Shown here: positions 1 through 8,003 of the stretch, piece after piece
Layout: each line of letters begins with the position of its first letter
Position numbering within the stretch: the first letter of the stretch is position 1
From: Rhizobium sp. Q54
GTDB lineage: Bacteria; Pseudomonadota; Alphaproteobacteria; SMXS01
DNA length: 15,530 nt
NCBI GenBank assembly: GCA_945872035.1
Contig: CAMBYA010000018.1
Coordinates: forward strand, 1 to 15,530
Direction of reading: 5' to 3'
Program-made: the position numbers and the translations under genes
The notes under the pieces: generated by a model
The model's input: only the letters and a program-made list of their open reading frames with translations
Told to the model about the DNA's origin: nothing
Database searches by the model: none

Positions 1-47
1 CCCAGGTCGATGAAACCAGCGGCGACGCCGCCGAGAACCAGGAGTAA
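1..47 (+). CDS. rplC: 50S ribosomal protein L3, C-terminal end (partial)
   Basis: Only the last 14 codons are present, read in the frame starting at base 3 and ending in TAA at 45-47. The visible tail ([14 protein letters not shown]) is polar and acidic. The identification rests on position: L3 is the gene directly upstream of rplD in bacterial S10 operons, and acidic C-terminal extensions of L3 are, from memory, common in alphaproteobacteria. The peptide alone would not identify the protein. Its last codons hold the ribosome binding site of rplD. Confidence 0.8.
   Translation, partial: QVDETSGDAAENQE
41..44 (+). promoter_or_regulatory. Ribosome binding site that decides the rplD start
   Basis: GGAG at 41-44 lies 8 bases before the ATG at 53 but only 2 bases before the ATG at 47. 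The spacing favours the second ATG as the rplD start. Confidence 0.65.
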
Positions 48-52
48 TGGCG

Positions 53-673
53 ATGAAAGTAGACGTCATTACCCTCGACTCCGGCACCGCCGGATCGGCC
101 GAACTGGACGAGGCGATCTTCAGCCTTCCGGTGCGCCAGGACCTGCTGCAGCGCGCCGTGCGCTGGCAGTTGGCCAAGCGCCAGGCCGGCACGCACAAGA
201 CCAAGGGTCGTTCGGAAATCGCCCTGACCGGCAAGAAGTTCGTGAAGCAGAAGGGTTCGGGCGGCGCCCGTCACGGCGACCGCAAGGCGCCGCAGTTCCG
301 CGGCGGCGGCAAGGCCTTCGGCCCGGTCGTTCGCAGCCATGCGCACGACCTGCCCAAGAAGGTCCGCAAGCTGGCGCTGAAGACCGCGCTGTCGGCCAAG
401 CAGGCCGAGGGCAAGCTGGTGGTGCTGGATCACGCGACCCTGTCCGACGCCAAAACCAAGGGCCTCGCGGCGACGCTCGCCAAGCTCGGCTGGTCGAACG
501 CGCTGATCATCGACGGTGACGCGGTGGAGCAGAACTTCGCACGCGCCGCGGCCAATATTCCGTATATCGACGTGCTTCCCAGCCAGGGCGCTAATGTCTA
601 CGACATCCTGCGCCACCACACGCTGGTGCTGACCATGGCCGCCGTCGAGAAACTCGGGGAGCGCCTGAAATGA
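53..673 (+). CDS. rplD: 50S ribosomal protein L4
   Basis: L4 binds 23S rRNA and helps line the peptide exit tunnel; in E. coli it also autoregulates the S10 operon. The start is taken at ATG 53, giving 206 residues beginning MKVDVITLD, because GGAG at 41-44 is 8 bases upstream. The in-frame ATG at 47 would add two residues but sits too close to that site. The long basic tunnel loop is clear at roughly residues 45-92, with [20 protein letters not shown] followed by [10 protein letters not shown]. The TGA stop at 671-673 overlaps the rplW ATG (ATGA), so the two genes are probably translationally coupled. Length is usual for the family. Confidence 0.97.
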   Translation: MKVDVITLDSGTAGSAELDEAIFSLPVRQDLLQRAVRWQLAKRQAGTHKTKGRSEIALTGKKFVKQKGSGGARHGDRKAPQFRGGGKAFGPVVRSHAHDLPKKVRKLALKTALSAKQAEGKLVVLDHATLSDAKTKGLAATLAKLGWSNALIIDGDAVEQNFARAAANIPYIDVLPSQGANVYDILRHHTLVLTMAAVEKLGERLK

Positions 674-975
674 GCAAACTGAAGGCGAAGAACAAGCACT
701 TCGACCTGCTGCTGAAGCCCGTCGTGACCGAAAAGTCGACGCTCGGCGTCGAGAACAACCAGGTCACCTTCAAGGTCGCCCTCAACGCGACTAAGCCGGA
801 GATCAAGGAAGCCGTCGAGACGGTGTTCGGCGTGAAGGTGAACGCGGTCAACACCCTGCGCCAGCAGGGCAAGGTCAAGCGGTTCCGCGGCATTGTGGGC
901 AAGCGTCCCGACTACAAGAAGGCCATCGTGACCCTCGCCGAAGGCGAGACGATCGATATCACGACGGGAGTCTAA
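670..975 (+). CDS. rplW: 50S ribosomal protein L23
   Basis: L23 binds domain III of 23S rRNA beside the exit tunnel and is the docking site for trigger factor and the signal recognition particle. The 101-residue product has the family pattern: a basic start, [23 protein letters not shown] split over the first strands (about residues 14-36), [18 protein letters not shown] (about 40-58) and a basic KVKRFRG segment before the C-terminal strand. The ATG lies inside the end of rplD, and its ribosome binding site (GGGGAG, within 655-663) is in the rplD coding sequence. rplB follows after 3 bases. Nothing is unusual. Confidence 0.97.
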   Translation: MSKLKAKNKHFDLLLKPVVTEKSTLGVENNQVTFKVALNATKPEIKEAVETVFGVKVNAVNTLRQQGKVKRFRGIVGKRPDYKKAIVTLAEGETIDITTGV

Positions 976-978
976 CCG

Positions 979-1812
979 ATGGCGCTCAAGACATATAATC
1001 CGACCACTCCCGGCCAGCGCGGCCTGGTGCTGGTCGATCGCTCCGGCCTCTGGAAGGGCAAGCCCGTCAAGGCGCTGACCGAAGGCCTGACCAAGAAGGG
1101 CGGCCGCAACAACCATGGCCGCGTCACGGCGTTCGGCCAGGGCGGCGGTCACAAGCGGTCCTACCGTCTGGTCGACTTCAAGCGCCGCAAGTTCGATGCG
1201 GTCGCGACGGTCGAGCGTCTGGAATACGACCCGAACCGCTCGGCGTTCATCGCCCTGGTGAAGTACGAGGACGGCGAGCTGGCCTACATCCTGGCGCCGC
1301 AGCGCCTCTCGGTCGGCGACCAGGTCGTCTCCGGCAAGAAGGTCGACGTGAAGCCGGGCAACGCGATGCCGCTGGGTTCCATGCCGGTTGGCACCATCGT
1401 GCACAATGTGGAGCTGAAGCCGGGCAAGGGTGGCCAGATCGCCCGCGCCGCCGGCACCTACGTGCAGTATGTGGGCCGCGACGGAGACTATTCGATCCTG
1501 CGTCTGGCCTCGGGCGAGCAGCGCATCGTGCACTCCACCTGCATGGCCACGGTTGGCGCGGTGTCGAACCCGGACAACCAGAACACCAATCTTGGCAAGG
1601 CCGGCCGCAATCGCTGGCTGGGCAAGCGTCCGTCGGTCCGCGGCGTGGCCATGAACCCGGTCGACCATCCGCACGGCGGTGGCGAAGGCCGCACTTCGGG
1701 CGGCCGTCATCCGGTGACCCCGTGGGGCAAGCCGACCAAGGGCAAGAAGACCCGGTCTAACAAGTCGACCGATCAGTTCATCGTCCGCTCGCGCCACGCG
1801 CGGAAGAAGTAG
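979..1812 (+). CDS. rplB: 50S ribosomal protein L2
   Basis: L2 is a primary 23S rRNA binding protein needed for subunit association and peptidyl transferase assembly. The product has 277 residues, starting [15 protein letters not shown]. The N-terminal OB-like and SH3-like RNA-binding domains are intact. The C-terminal signature [14 protein letters not shown] is present; the first histidine (residue 230) matches the conserved His229 of E. coli L2. The basic tail ends [13 protein letters not shown] at 966-970 is the ribosome binding site, 8 bases before ATG. The TAG stop overlaps the ribosome binding site of rpsS. Confidence 0.98.
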   Translation: MALKTYNPTTPGQRGLVLVDRSGLWKGKPVKALTEGLTKKGGRNNHGRVTAFGQGGGHKRSYRLVDFKRRKFDAVATVERLEYDPNRSAFIALVKYEDGELAYILAPQRLSVGDQVVSGKKVDVKPGNAMPLGSMPVGTIVHNVELKPGKGGQIARAAGTYVQYVGRDGDYSILRLASGEQRIVHSTCMATVGAVSNPDNQNTNLGKAGRNRWLGKRPSVRGVAMNPVDHPHGGGEGRTSGGRHPVTPWGKPTKGKKTRSNKSTDQFIVRSRHARKK

Positions 1813-1822
1813 GAGACAGAGC

Positions 1823-2101
1823 GTGCCACGTTCAGTTTGGAAAGGCCCGTTTGTCGACGGTTACCTGCTCAAGAAGGCGGGCGCCGTCCGCGACAGCGGC
1901 CGCAGCGAGGCGATCAAGACCTGGTCGCGCCGCTCGACCATCGTGCCGCAGTTCGTCGGCCTGAACTTCGCCGTGCATAACGGCCACAAGTTCGTGCCGG
2001 TCCATGTGTCCGAGGAAATGGTCGGCCACAAGCTCGGCGAGTTCGCGCCGACCCGCACCTATTATGGCCACGCCGCCGACAAGAAGGCGAAGAGGGGCTG
2101 A
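1823..2101 (+). CDS. rpsS: 30S ribosomal protein S19 (GTG start)
   Basis: S19 sits in the head of the small subunit, contacts S13 and helps form the bridge to the large subunit. The product has 92 residues, starting [19 protein letters not shown]. The family core is visible as [15 protein letters not shown], then [29 protein letters not shown] read in two parts (about residues 34-79). The start is GTG at 1823, with AGGAGA at 1811-1816 six bases upstream; no ATG gives the conserved N-terminus. The C-terminus is basic ([10 protein letters not shown]). The rplV ATG follows one base after the stop. Confidence 0.97.
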   Translation: MPRSVWKGPFVDGYLLKKAGAVRDSGRSEAIKTWSRRSTIVPQFVGLNFAVHNGHKFVPVHVSEEMVGHKLGEFAPTRTYYGHAADKKAKRG

Positions 2102-2102
2102 G

Positions 2103-2483
2103 ATGAGCAAGAAAGCCAAAGCACGCGCTCTGGGCGACAACGAGGCGACGGCGATCGCCACCTCGATCCGCACCAGCCCGCGCAAGCTGAACCTGGTCGC
2201 CGGCATGATCCGCGGCCTGAAGGCCGAGCAGGCGCTGAACGCCCTGACCTTCTCCAAGCGCCGCATCGCCGGCGACGTGAAGCGGGTCCTGGAAAGCGCT
2301 ATCGCCAACGCCGAGAACAATCACCAGCTGGACGTCGACCAGCTGATCGTCGCCGAAGCCCACGTTGGCAAGGCGCTCATGATGAAGCGTTTCCACGCCC
2401 GCGCCCGCGGCCGTGGCGCGCGTATCGAGAAGCCTTTCAGCCGGCTGACGATCATCGTCCGCGAAGTCGAGGAGGCCGCCTGA
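2103..2483 (+). CDS. rplV: 50S ribosomal protein L22
   Basis: L22 contacts all 23S rRNA domains, and its extended beta-hairpin reaches into the exit tunnel, where changes in other bacteria affect macrolide binding. The start is ATG 2103 ([15 protein letters not shown], 126 residues), one base after the rpsS stop and preceded by AGAGGGG at 2091-2097. A longer upstream in-frame extension lies wholly inside rpsS and is not used. [21 protein letters not shown] (residues 25-45, given here as a span) is the conserved helix. The tunnel hairpin is at about 88-111, rich in Arg and Lys. Residues 1-20 form a short N-terminal extension. The TGA stop overlaps the rpsC ATG (TGATG). Confidence 0.97.
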   Translation: MSKKAKARALGDNEATAIATSIRTSPRKLNLVAGMIRGLKAEQALNALTFSKRRIAGDVKRVLESAIANAENNHQLDVDQLIVAEAHVGKALMMKRFHARARGRGARIEKPFSRLTIIVREVEEAA

Positions 2484-3184
2484 TGGGTCAAAAAGTAAAT
2501 CCGATCGGGCTGCGCCTCGGCGTCAACCGGACCTGGGATTCGCGCTGGTACGCGAACGACAAGGACTTCGCCAAGCTGCTGCACGAAGACATCAAGATTC
2601 GTGAATACCTGGAAGACAAGCTGTCGGCCGCCGGTATCTCCAAGATCGTCATCGAGCGTCCCGCGAAGAAGGCCCGCGTCACCATTCACTCGGCGCGTCC
2701 GGGTGTGATCATCGGCAAGAAGGGCGCCGACATCGACAAGCTCCGCAAGGAGATCTCGACGATGACCGGCTCGGAAGTGCACCTCAACATCGTCGAGGTC
2801 CGCAAGCCCGAGATCGACGCCAAGCTGATCGCCGAGAACATCGCGCAGCAGCTCGAGCGCCGCGTCGCGTTCCGCCGCGCCATGAAGCGCGCCGTTCAGT
2901 CGGCCATGCGCCTGGGCGCCAAGGGCATCCGCATCAACTGCGGCGGCCGTCTCGGCGGCGCCGAGATCGCGCGCATGGAGTGGTACCGCGAAGGCCGCGT
3001 GCCGCTGCACACGCTGCGCGCCGACATTGATTACGGCGAAGGCCGCGCGAACACCGCCTATGGCGTGTGCGGCGTGAAGGTCTGGGTGTTCAAGGGCGAG
3101 ATTCTTGCCCATGACCCGATGGCCTCGGAAAAGCGGGCTCTGGAGTCGCAAGCAGGCGGCCCCGGCTCCCGGTCGATGAACTAA
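2483..3184 (+). CDS. rpsC: 30S ribosomal protein S3
   Basis: S3 lies at the mRNA entry site of the 30S subunit and, with S4 and S5, contributes to mRNA helicase activity. The product has 233 residues starting [20 protein letters not shown]. The KH domain is clear, with the loop GKKG at residues 78-81 inside [16 protein letters not shown]. The C-terminal domain carries [17 protein letters not shown] and an [16 protein letters not shown] block. The start overlaps the rplV stop, with a strong GGAGG at 2471-2475 seven bases upstream. The basic tail ends SRSMN. Family length is usual (E. coli also has 233). Confidence 0.98.
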   Translation: MGQKVNPIGLRLGVNRTWDSRWYANDKDFAKLLHEDIKIREYLEDKLSAAGISKIVIERPAKKARVTIHSARPGVIIGKKGADIDKLRKEISTMTGSEVHLNIVEVRKPEIDAKLIAENIAQQLERRVAFRRAMKRAVQSAMRLGAKGIRINCGGRLGGAEIARMEWYREGRVPLHTLRADIDYGEGRANTAYGVCGVKVWVFKGEILAHDPMASEKRALESQAGGPGSRSMN

Positions 3185-3210
3185 AAAGCGCAGACTGAAG
3201 GTACAGGTCC

Positions 3211-3627
3211 ATGCTTCAGCCGAAGAAGACGAAATTCAGGAAGGCCTTCAAGGGCCGCATCCATGGCAAGGCCAAGGGTGGCACAGAGCTCAACTTCGGC
3301 GCCTTCGGCCTGAAGGCGGTGGAGCCCGGCCGTATCACGGCGCGTCAGATCGAGGCGGCCCGCCGCGCGATCAGCCGCCACATGAAGCGCGCGGGCCGTG
3401 TCTGGATCCGGGTGTTCCCGGATGTGCCGGTCTCGAAGAAGCCGACCGAAGTCCGCATGGGCAAGGGCAAGGGCTCGCCGGAATACTGGGTGGCGCGCGT
3501 GAAGCCGGGCCGCATCATGTTCGAGATCGAAGGCGTGTCCGAGACGATCGCCCGCGAGGCTTTCGACCGCGCCGCCGCCAAGCTGTCGATCCAGACACGT
3601 CTGGTATCGCGGCCCGGCGAACACTAG
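3211..3627 (+). CDS. rplP: 50S ribosomal protein L16
   Basis: L16 helps position the aminoacyl end of A-site tRNA and is a late assembly protein of the 50S subunit. The product has 138 residues, close to the usual 136-138, and starts [16 protein letters not shown]. Family blocks follow in order: basic N-terminal arm, [25 protein letters not shown], the strand [20 protein letters not shown], then [21 protein letters not shown]. The putative ribosome binding site is GAAGG at 3197-3201. The 26-base gap after rpsC is one of the larger ones in the S10-type block. Confidence 0.97.
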   Translation: MLQPKKTKFRKAFKGRIHGKAKGGTELNFGAFGLKAVEPGRITARQIEAARRAISRHMKRAGRVWIRVFPDVPVSKKPTEVRMGKGKGSPEYWVARVKPGRIMFEIEGVSETIAREAFDRAAAKLSIQTRLVSRPGEH

Positions 3628-3640
3628 GAGATTTGAAGCC

Positions 3641-3844
3641 ATGAAGGCGTCAGAAACCAGGGGCATGACCCCCGATCAGCTTACCGACCGGCTCGCCGAG
3701 CTGAAGCGTGAGCAGTTTAACCTCCGCGTCCAGCAGGCTACCGGCCAGCTGGAGAAGCCCTCGCGCCGCCGCCAGGTGCGCCGGGACATTGCGCGGATCA
3801 AGACGATTCTTGGCGAGAAACCGGCCCCCAAGGCCACCGCGTAG
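3641..3844 (+). CDS. rpmC: 50S ribosomal protein L29
   Basis: L29 is a small, mostly helical protein beside the exit tunnel, next to L23. The 67-residue product has the expected two-helix pattern, with [20 protein letters not shown] followed by [20 protein letters not shown], and a short Pro/Ala-rich tail (PAPKATA). AGGAG at 3626-3630 overlaps the rplP stop and is 10 bases from the ATG. The 14 bases at 3632-3645 covering the start are identical to those at the rplR start. Confidence 0.96.
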   Translation: MKASETRGMTPDQLTDRLAELKREQFNLRVQQATGQLEKPSRRRQVRRDIARIKTILGEKPAPKATA

Positions 3845-3861
3845 GACGGAGTACGCTAGAG

Positions 3862-4098
3862 ATGCCGAAAAGAATTCTGCAAGGCGTGGTCGTCAGCAAC
3901 GCCAACGAAAAGACCGCGGTGGTCCGTGTCGAACGACGCGTGAAGCATCCGGTGCTGGGCAAGGTCGTGCGCCATTCGAAGCGCTACCATGCCCATGACG
4001 AGGGAAATGCGTGCCAGGTCGGTGACATGGTCCGTATCGAGGAATGCCCGCCGATTTCGCGCCTGAAGCGCTGGCGGGTGATTGCCGAACAGGCTTGA
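3862..4098 (+). CDS. rpsQ: 30S ribosomal protein S17
   Basis: S17 is an OB-fold primary 16S rRNA binding protein in the body of the 30S subunit. The 78-residue product starts [20 protein letters not shown] and contains the family signature [20 protein letters not shown] (about residues 28-47) and [18 protein letters not shown] (about 54-71). A likely ribosome binding site is GGAG at 3848-3851, 10 bases upstream. This is the last gene of the S10-type block; rplN follows after 22 bases with no terminator or promoter that I can see, so the S10 and spc blocks look continuous. Confidence 0.97.
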   Translation: MPKRILQGVVVSNANEKTAVVRVERRVKHPVLGKVVRHSKRYHAHDEGNACQVGDMVRIEECPPISRLKRWRVIAEQA

Positions 4099-4120
4099 TG
4101 AACGCACCGGGAGATACGCC

Positions 4121-4489
4121 ATGATTCAAATGCAGTCGAATCTGGATGTTGCCGATAACTCGGGTGCGCGCCGTGTCCAGTGCATCAAGGTTCTCGGCGG
4201 CTCCAAGCGGAAGACCGCTTCCGTCGGCGACGTCATCGTCGTCAGCGTGAAGGAGGCGATTCCGAGGGGGCGCGTGAAGAAGGGTGACGTGCACCGTGCC
4301 GTCATCGTTCGCACCGCCAAGGAGATTTTCCGGTCGGATGGGTCGAGCATCCGCTTCGATAACAATGCGGCCGTGCTGATCAACAAGCAGGGCGAGCCCA
4401 TCGGAACCCGCATCTTCGGTCCGGTGACCCGTGAACTGCGCGCGAAGTCGATGATGAAGATCATCTCGCTGGCGCCGGAGGTGCTGTAA
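4121..4489 (+). CDS. rplN: 50S ribosomal protein L14
   Basis: L14 forms intersubunit bridges with 16S rRNA and binds the silencing factor RsfS in other bacteria. The start is ATG 4121, giving 122 residues, the family length, beginning [18 protein letters not shown]. An upstream in-frame extension beginning within rpsQ is not conserved L14 sequence. GGGAG at 4109-4113 is 7 bases before ATG. Family blocks include [26 protein letters not shown] and [13 protein letters not shown]. The TAA stop overlaps the rplX ATG (TAATG). Confidence 0.97.
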   Translation: MIQMQSNLDVADNSGARRVQCIKVLGGSKRKTASVGDVIVVSVKEAIPRGRVKKGDVHRAVIVRTAKEIFRSDGSSIRFDNNAAVLINKQGEPIGTRIFGPVTRELRAKSMMKIISLAPEVL

Positions 4490-4803
4490 TGGCCGCAAAG
4501 ATCAAAAAGGGCGACAAGGTCATCGTGACCAAGGGCCGCGACAAGGGCAAGCAGGGCGAAGTGCTGCGCGTCATCCCCGATGACAACCGCGCCGTCGTGC
4601 AGGGCGTGAACGTGGTGAAGAAACACAAGCGCCCGAACCAGTTGGATCCGGGCGGGATCAAGTCGGAAGAGGCGCCGCTGGCGCTCGCCAACCTGGCCAT
4701 CGTCGACCCCAAGACGGGCGAGGCGACCCGCGTCGGCTTCCGCATCGAGGGTGGCCGCAAGGTCCGCTTCGCGAAGAAGTCAGGAGAGAAGATCGATGTC
4801 TGA
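4489..4803 (+). CDS. rplX: 50S ribosomal protein L24
   Basis: L24 is an assembly initiator that binds the 5' end of 23S rRNA and lies near the tunnel exit. The 104-residue product begins [20 protein letters not shown], the KOW motif (about residues 5-31), and continues with [13 protein letters not shown]. Its ribosome binding site is GGAGG at 4477-4481, inside rplN. The start overlaps the rplN stop by one base, and the end overlaps rplE by 8 bases, so it sits in a coupled run of three genes. Confidence 0.97.
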   Translation: MAAKIKKGDKVIVTKGRDKGKQGEVLRVIPDDNRAVVQGVNVVKKHKRPNQLDPGGIKSEEAPLALANLAIVDPKTGEATRVGFRIEGGRKVRFAKKSGEKIDV

Positions 4804-5353
4804 GACCGCTGAAAAGGCGCGCCTGCAGAGCCACTACGAGACGGCGGTGCGGCCTCAGCTGATGGAGCAGTTCGGGCTGAAGAACCAGCTCGCTGTGCCA
4901 CGGCTGGACAAGATCGTCATCAACATGGGTGTGGGTGAAGGCACCCGCGACGCCAAGAAGATCACGATCGCGGCCGAAGAGCTGACCAAGATCGCCGGCC
5001 AGAAGCCGGTGATCACCAAGGCCAAGAAGTCCATCGCCGGTTTCAAGCTGCGCGAGGGCATGGCGGTCGGCTGCAAGGTGACGCTGCGCGGCAAGCGCAT
5101 GTACGAGTTCCTTGACCGGCTGGTCACCATCGCGCTGCCCCGCGTCCGCGATTTCCGGGGCGTTTCGCCCAAGAGCTTCGACGGCAACGGCAACTACGCG
5201 CTGGGCCTGAAGGAACAGATCGTGTTCCCGGAAATCAACTATGACCAGATCGACGAGATCCGGGGCATGGACATCATCATTTGCACCACGGCGACCGACG
5301 ACGAGCAGGCGAAAGCCCTGCTGACCGGTTTCCAGGTGCCGTTCCGGAATTAA
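4796..5353 (+). CDS. rplE: 50S ribosomal protein L5
   Basis: L5 binds 5S rRNA in the central protuberance and contacts P-site tRNA and S13. The chosen start is ATG 4796 ([15 protein letters not shown], 185 residues), with AGGAGA at 4782-4787 eight bases upstream; it overlaps the last 8 bases of rplX. A longer reading from 4751 lies wholly within rplX. Conserved blocks include [55 protein letters not shown] and the end FQVPFRN. A 41-base gap with a strong Shine-Dalgarno separates it from rpsN. Confidence 0.97.
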   Translation: MSETAEKARLQSHYETAVRPQLMEQFGLKNQLAVPRLDKIVINMGVGEGTRDAKKITIAAEELTKIAGQKPVITKAKKSIAGFKLREGMAVGCKVTLRGKRMYEFLDRLVTIALPRVRDFRGVSPKSFDGNGNYALGLKEQIVFPEINYDQIDEIRGMDIIICTTATDDEQAKALLTGFQVPFRN

Positions 5354-5380
5354 GGCGTTGTTTGCGCTGGAGCAGGTCTC

Positions 5381-5386
5381 AGGAGG
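5381..5386 (+). promoter_or_regulatory. Ribosome binding site that decides the rpsN start
   Basis: AGGAGG at 5381-5386 is a full match to the anti-Shine-Dalgarno complement and lies 8 bases before GTG 5395. It supports GTG 5395 over the in-frame TTG at 5389. Confidence 0.8.
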
Positions 5387-5394
5387 ACTTGATC

Positions 5395-5700
5395 GTGGCT
5401 AAGAAGAGTTCGGTTGCTAAGAACAAGAAGCGTGAACGCATGGCGGTTCAGTTCGCCGGCAAACGCCGCCAGCTGAAGGCCCAGGCGAAGGACGAGACGC
5501 TGTCGCCGGAAGACCGGTTCCGCGCCCGCCTGAAGCTGGCCGAGATGCCGCGCAACAGCGCGCTGGTGCGGGTCCGCAATCGCTGCGAACTGACCGGCCG
5601 TCCGCGTGCCGTCTATCGCAAATTCAAACTGTCACGAATTGCCTTGCGCGAGCTCGGGTCTAAGGGGCAGATCCCCGGCCTGGTCAAGTCGAGCTGGTAA
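5395..5700 (+). CDS. rpsN: 30S ribosomal protein S14, zinc-independent form (GTG start)
   Basis: S14 is a late-assembling protein in the 30S head. From GTG 5395 the product has 101 residues ([16 protein letters not shown]), exactly the length of the long form. It lacks the two CxxC pairs of the short zinc-ribbon form: only one cysteine is seen, in [15 protein letters not shown]. It is therefore the zinc-independent type usual in proteobacteria. The C-terminal block is [19 protein letters not shown] then VKSSW. rpsH starts 13 bases after the stop. Confidence 0.97.
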   Translation: MAKKSSVAKNKKRERMAVQFAGKRRQLKAQAKDETLSPEDRFRARLKLAEMPRNSALVRVRNRCELTGRPRAVYRKFKLSRIALRELGSKGQIPGLVKSSW

Positions 5701-5713
5701 CGGAGAAACGCCC

Positions 5714-6112
5714 ATGGCGATATCAGATCCAATCGGCGATATGCTGACCCGCATCCGCAACGCCCAGATGCGGCGCAAGTCGACGGTGCGCGTGCCGGCG
5801 TCGAAGCTGCGCGAGCGTGTTCTCGAGGTGCTGAAGTCGGAAGGTTACATCCGCGCCTATGAGCGGTTCGACCTTGATGACAACAAGGCTGAAATCGAAG
5901 TGTCCCTGAAGTACCACGAGGGCGAACCGGTGATCCGGACCATCGCCCGCGTGTCGACGCCGGGCCGCCGCGTATACTCCTCGGTGGGAGAATTGCCGCG
6001 CGTCGCCAACGGCCTGGGCATCTCGATCATTTCGACTCCGAAGGGCGTCATGTCCGACAACCAGGCCCGTGCGGCCAATGTTGGCGGCGAAGTGATCTGC
6101 ACGGTCGTCTAG
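5714..6112 (+). CDS. rpsH: 30S ribosomal protein S8
   Basis: S8 binds the central domain of 16S rRNA and, in E. coli, represses the spc operon by binding its mRNA. The product is 132 residues from ATG 5714 ([20 protein letters not shown]), with GGAG at 5702-5705 eight bases upstream. A longer frame starting at 5606 is inside rpsN and is discarded. The conserved C-terminal RNA-binding part contains [20 protein letters not shown] and [20 protein letters not shown] (to the end). I did not look for an S8 target in the mRNA. Confidence 0.97.
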   Translation: MAISDPIGDMLTRIRNAQMRRKSTVRVPASKLRERVLEVLKSEGYIRAYERFDLDDNKAEIEVSLKYHEGEPVIRTIARVSTPGRRVYSSVGELPRVANGLGISIISTPKGVMSDNQARAANVGGEVICTVV

Positions 6113-6137
6113 GCCGAGAGCGTAAGGAAACGGAACG

Positions 6138-6671
6138 ATGTCTCGTATCGGTAAAAAGCCAGTCGGCATCCCCAGCGGCGTCAACGTGACGCTGAACGGG
6201 TCCGAGCTGTCGGTGAAGGGGCCCAAGGGCGTCCTCGCGATGACCTTCGTCGACGACGTGATCGTCACGCAGGATGAGGGCGGCATCTCGGTGCAGCCGC
6301 GCGGCAACACCAAGCGCGCGCGCTCCATGTGGGGCATGCAGCGGACCCTGGCGAATAACCTGGTCACCGGCGTATCGACGGGCTTCACCGAGAAGCTGCT
6401 GATTACCGGCGTCGGCTACCGTGCCGCCGCCCAGGGCAGGGTTCTGACGCTGCAGCTCGGCTACAGCCACGACGTGGTGTTCCCGATCCCGGAAGGCATC
6501 GAGATCAAGACGCCGACACCGACCGAGATCGAGATCTCGGGCATCGACAAGCAGAAAGTTGGCCAGGTCGCGGCGAAAATCCGCGAGTGGCGCAAGCCGG
6601 AGCCCTACAAGGGCAAGGGCGTGCGCTATTCCAGCGAGTTCATCTTCCGCAAGGAAGGCAAGAAGAAGTAA
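6138..6671 (+). CDS. rplF: 50S ribosomal protein L6
   Basis: L6 lies near the sarcin-ricin loop and the factor-binding site of the 50S subunit. The 177-residue product begins [20 protein letters not shown] and has the expected two repeated domains of about 80 residues each, the second holding the signature [16 protein letters not shown] before a lysine-rich end (RKEGKKK). AAGGA at 6124-6128 is 9 bases before the ATG. Length matches the family (E. coli L6 has 177). Confidence 0.97.
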   Translation: MSRIGKKPVGIPSGVNVTLNGSELSVKGPKGVLAMTFVDDVIVTQDEGGISVQPRGNTKRARSMWGMQRTLANNLVTGVSTGFTEKLLITGVGYRAAAQGRVLTLQLGYSHDVVFPIPEGIEIKTPTPTEIEISGIDKQKVGQVAAKIREWRKPEPYKGKGVRYSSEFIFRKEGKKK

Positions 6672-6705
6672 TTGCCGCGTTCGGCACACTGGTGGGTTTG
6701 AAGCC

Positions 6706-7068
6706 ATGAACAAGAGAATTCAGCTGTTTCTTCGGCGCCAGCAGCGGGTGCGCAACCAGCTGCGGAAGAACTCGACCGGGCGCGTGCGCCTGGCCGTGCA
6801 CCGCAGCGGCAAGCACATTTACGCTCAGGTCATCGACGATCGTGAAGGCCGTACTCTGGTCGCCGCGTCGACGCTGGAGAAGGATTTCCGCGGCGCCGGC
6901 AAGTCGGGCGCCAATGTGGACGCGGCCCGTGAAGTGGGCGCCCGGATCGCCAAGCGTGCGGTCGATGCAGGCATCAAGGATGTCATGTTCGATCGCAGCG
7001 GCTTCCTCTACCACGGCCGGATCAAGGCCCTGGCGGATGCCGCGCGCGAAGCGGGCCTGAACTTCTAA
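6706..7068 (+). CDS. rplR: 50S ribosomal protein L18
   Basis: L18 binds 5S rRNA with L5 in the central protuberance. The start is ATG 6706 ([20 protein letters not shown], 120 residues); the longer frame beginning at 6559 runs inside rplF. Core blocks are [34 protein letters not shown] and the end [20 protein letters not shown]. The Shine-Dalgarno is weak: the closest candidate is GGTGGG at 6691-6696. The 14 bases around the start (6697-6710) are identical to those at the rpmC start. Confidence 0.97.
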   Translation: MNKRIQLFLRRQQRVRNQLRKNSTGRVRLAVHRSGKHIYAQVIDDREGRTLVAASTLEKDFRGAGKSGANVDAAREVGARIAKRAVDAGIKDVMFDRSGFLYHGRIKALADAAREAGLNF

Positions 7069-7098
7069 GCCGATAACGGAATCGAGTAGGAACACGAT

Positions 7099-7677
7099 AT
7101 GGCACGGGAACGTGGAGAGCGGTCGGAGCGGTCGGACCGGTCGCAGGAGCGGCAGCAGGACAGCGAGTTCATCGACCGGCTGGTGCACATCAACCGCGTC
7201 GCCAAGGTGGTGAAGGGCGGCCGTCGTTTCGGCTTCGCCGCGCTCGTCATCGTCGGTGACCAGAAGGGCCGCGCCGGCTTTGGCCATGGCAAGGCGCGCG
7301 AAGTGCCGGAAGCGATCCGCAAGGCGACCGAATCGGCCAAGCGGAACCTGATCCGCGTGCCGCTGCGCGAAGGCCGTACGCTTCACCACGACATCGACGG
7401 CCGCCACGGCGCCGGCAAGGTGATCCTTCGGACCGCCCCGGCCGGTACCGGCATCATCGCCGGCGGTCCGATGCGCGCCGTGTTCGAGGCTTTGGGCATC
7501 CACGACGTGGTGACCAAGTCGACCGGCACGTCGAACCCCTACAACATGGTGCGCGCCACGTTCGACGCGCTGAAGAAGCAGATGTCGCCGCGCATGGCGG
7601 CCGCCAAGCGCGGCAAGAAGGTCGGCGACATTCTCGTCCGCCGTCCCGAGCAGATGGGCGAAATTGTCGAGGGCTGA
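7099..7677 (+). CDS. rpsE: 30S ribosomal protein S5
   Basis: S5 is at the back of the 30S subunit near the mRNA entry site, acts in decoding accuracy and carries spectinomycin-resistance positions in other bacteria. The 192-residue product has an extra low-complexity arm (residues 1-21) with ERS-ERS-DRS in tandem, encoded by three 9-base repeats. The double-stranded-RNA-binding-like domain follows, with [20 protein letters not shown] (31-50) and [17 protein letters not shown], then the C-terminal domain with [19 protein letters not shown] and [23 protein letters not shown] at 7088-7092 is 6 bases before the ATG. Homologues are usually about 165-195 residues, and the difference is in this arm. 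Confidence 0.97.
   Translation: MARERGERSERSDRSQERQQDSEFIDRLVHINRVAKVVKGGRRFGFAALVIVGDQKGRAGFGHGKAREVPEAIRKATESAKRNLIRVPLREGRTLHHDIDGRHGAGKVILRTAPAGTGIIAGGPMRAVFEALGIHDVVTKSTGTSNPYNMVRATFDALKKQMSPRMAAAKRGKKVGDILVRRPEQMGEIVEG
7117..7143 (+). repeat. Three tandem 9-base repeats in the start of rpsE
   Basis: GAGCGGTCG occurs twice in tandem (7117-7125, 7126-7134), followed by GACCGGTCG (7135-7143), which differs at one base. In frame it encodes ERS-ERS-DRS, residues 7-15 of S5. The copies are in frame, so change in copy number would keep the reading frame. Confidence 0.9.
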
Positions 7678-7704
7678 TAAGGCCCGAAGCGGAAGGTCAG
7701 GAAG

Positions 7705-7896
7705 ATGTCCGAAAAAATGTTGAAGGTGACGCAGATCGGCAGCCCGATCCGCCGGACCAAGGACCAGCGCGCGACCCTCGTCGGCTTGGGCCTGAACAAG
7801 ATGCATCGCACCCGCGTGCTCGAAGACACGCCCTCGGTGCGCGGCATGTGCAACAAGATTCACCACCTGGTGCAGGTGGAAGAGGTCGAGGTCTAA
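7705..7896 (+). CDS. rpmD: 50S ribosomal protein L30
   Basis: L30 is a small protein on the 50S subunit. The 63-residue product starts [20 protein letters not shown] and carries the short family pattern: a first strand, [20 protein letters not shown] (about residues 16-35) and a second domain ending [17 protein letters not shown] at 7691-7696 lies 8 bases before ATG 7705; the internal ATG at 7717 lacks a better-placed site. A structured gap of 107 bases follows before rplO. Confidence 0.96.
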   Translation: MSEKMLKVTQIGSPIRRTKDQRATLVGLGLNKMHRTRVLEDTPSVRGMCNKIHHLVQVEEVEV

Positions 7897-7909
7897 GCGT
7901 CGGCCCTTG

Positions 7910-7928
7910 GAGCAGCGATAAGCTGCTC
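7910..7928 (+). other. Hairpin 1 in the rpmD-rplO gap
   Basis: GAGCAGC (7910-7916) pairs perfectly with GCTGCTC (7922-7928) around the loop GATAA, giving 7 base pairs, with a possible G-U pair outside (7909-7929). It begins 13 bases after the rpmD stop and has no run of T behind it, so it is not a standard intrinsic terminator. It could protect the 3' end of the upstream message or mark a processing site; function is unknown. Confidence 0.7.
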
Positions 7929-7942
7929 TGGCACTAAGAATC

Positions 7943-7984
7943 GATCATCTTTCCACTTTCAGGGGACCTGAAAGCGGGATGATC
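7943..7984 (+). other. Long imperfect palindrome in the rpmD-rplO gap
   Basis: The outer arms GATCATC (7943-7949) and GATGATC (7978-7984) are perfect reverse complements of 7 bases. Inside them CTTTCAGG (7956-7963) and CCTGAAAG (7967-7974) form a perfect 8-bp stem with the loop GGA. The internal loop is 7950-7955 against 7975-7977, with two possible extra C-G pairs. No T-run follows, and the rplO ribosome binding site (GAAGGA, 7990-7995) starts 6 bases after it. It may be an mRNA regulatory or processing structure, or a dispersed palindromic repeat. Confidence 0.75.
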
Positions 7985-8003
7985 TAGGCGAAGGATAAGT
8001 AAG

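Noticed and set aside
47..52. ATG 47 as the rplD start
   Set aside because: Only 2 bases separate it from GGAG; ATG 53 has normal spacing and gives the usual L4 N-terminus.
598..1797. Long open frame on the opposite strand over rplB and the end of rplD (399 codons)
   Set aside because: It is the mirror of GC-rich coding sequence, is rich in Ala, Arg, Leu and Asp with no recognisable domain, and lies wholly over conserved ribosomal genes.
6640..7866. Opposite-strand open frame of 408 codons over rplR, rpsE and rpmD
   Set aside because: Low-complexity, His/Ala/Asp-rich translation with no family features, and it crosses several confirmed genes.
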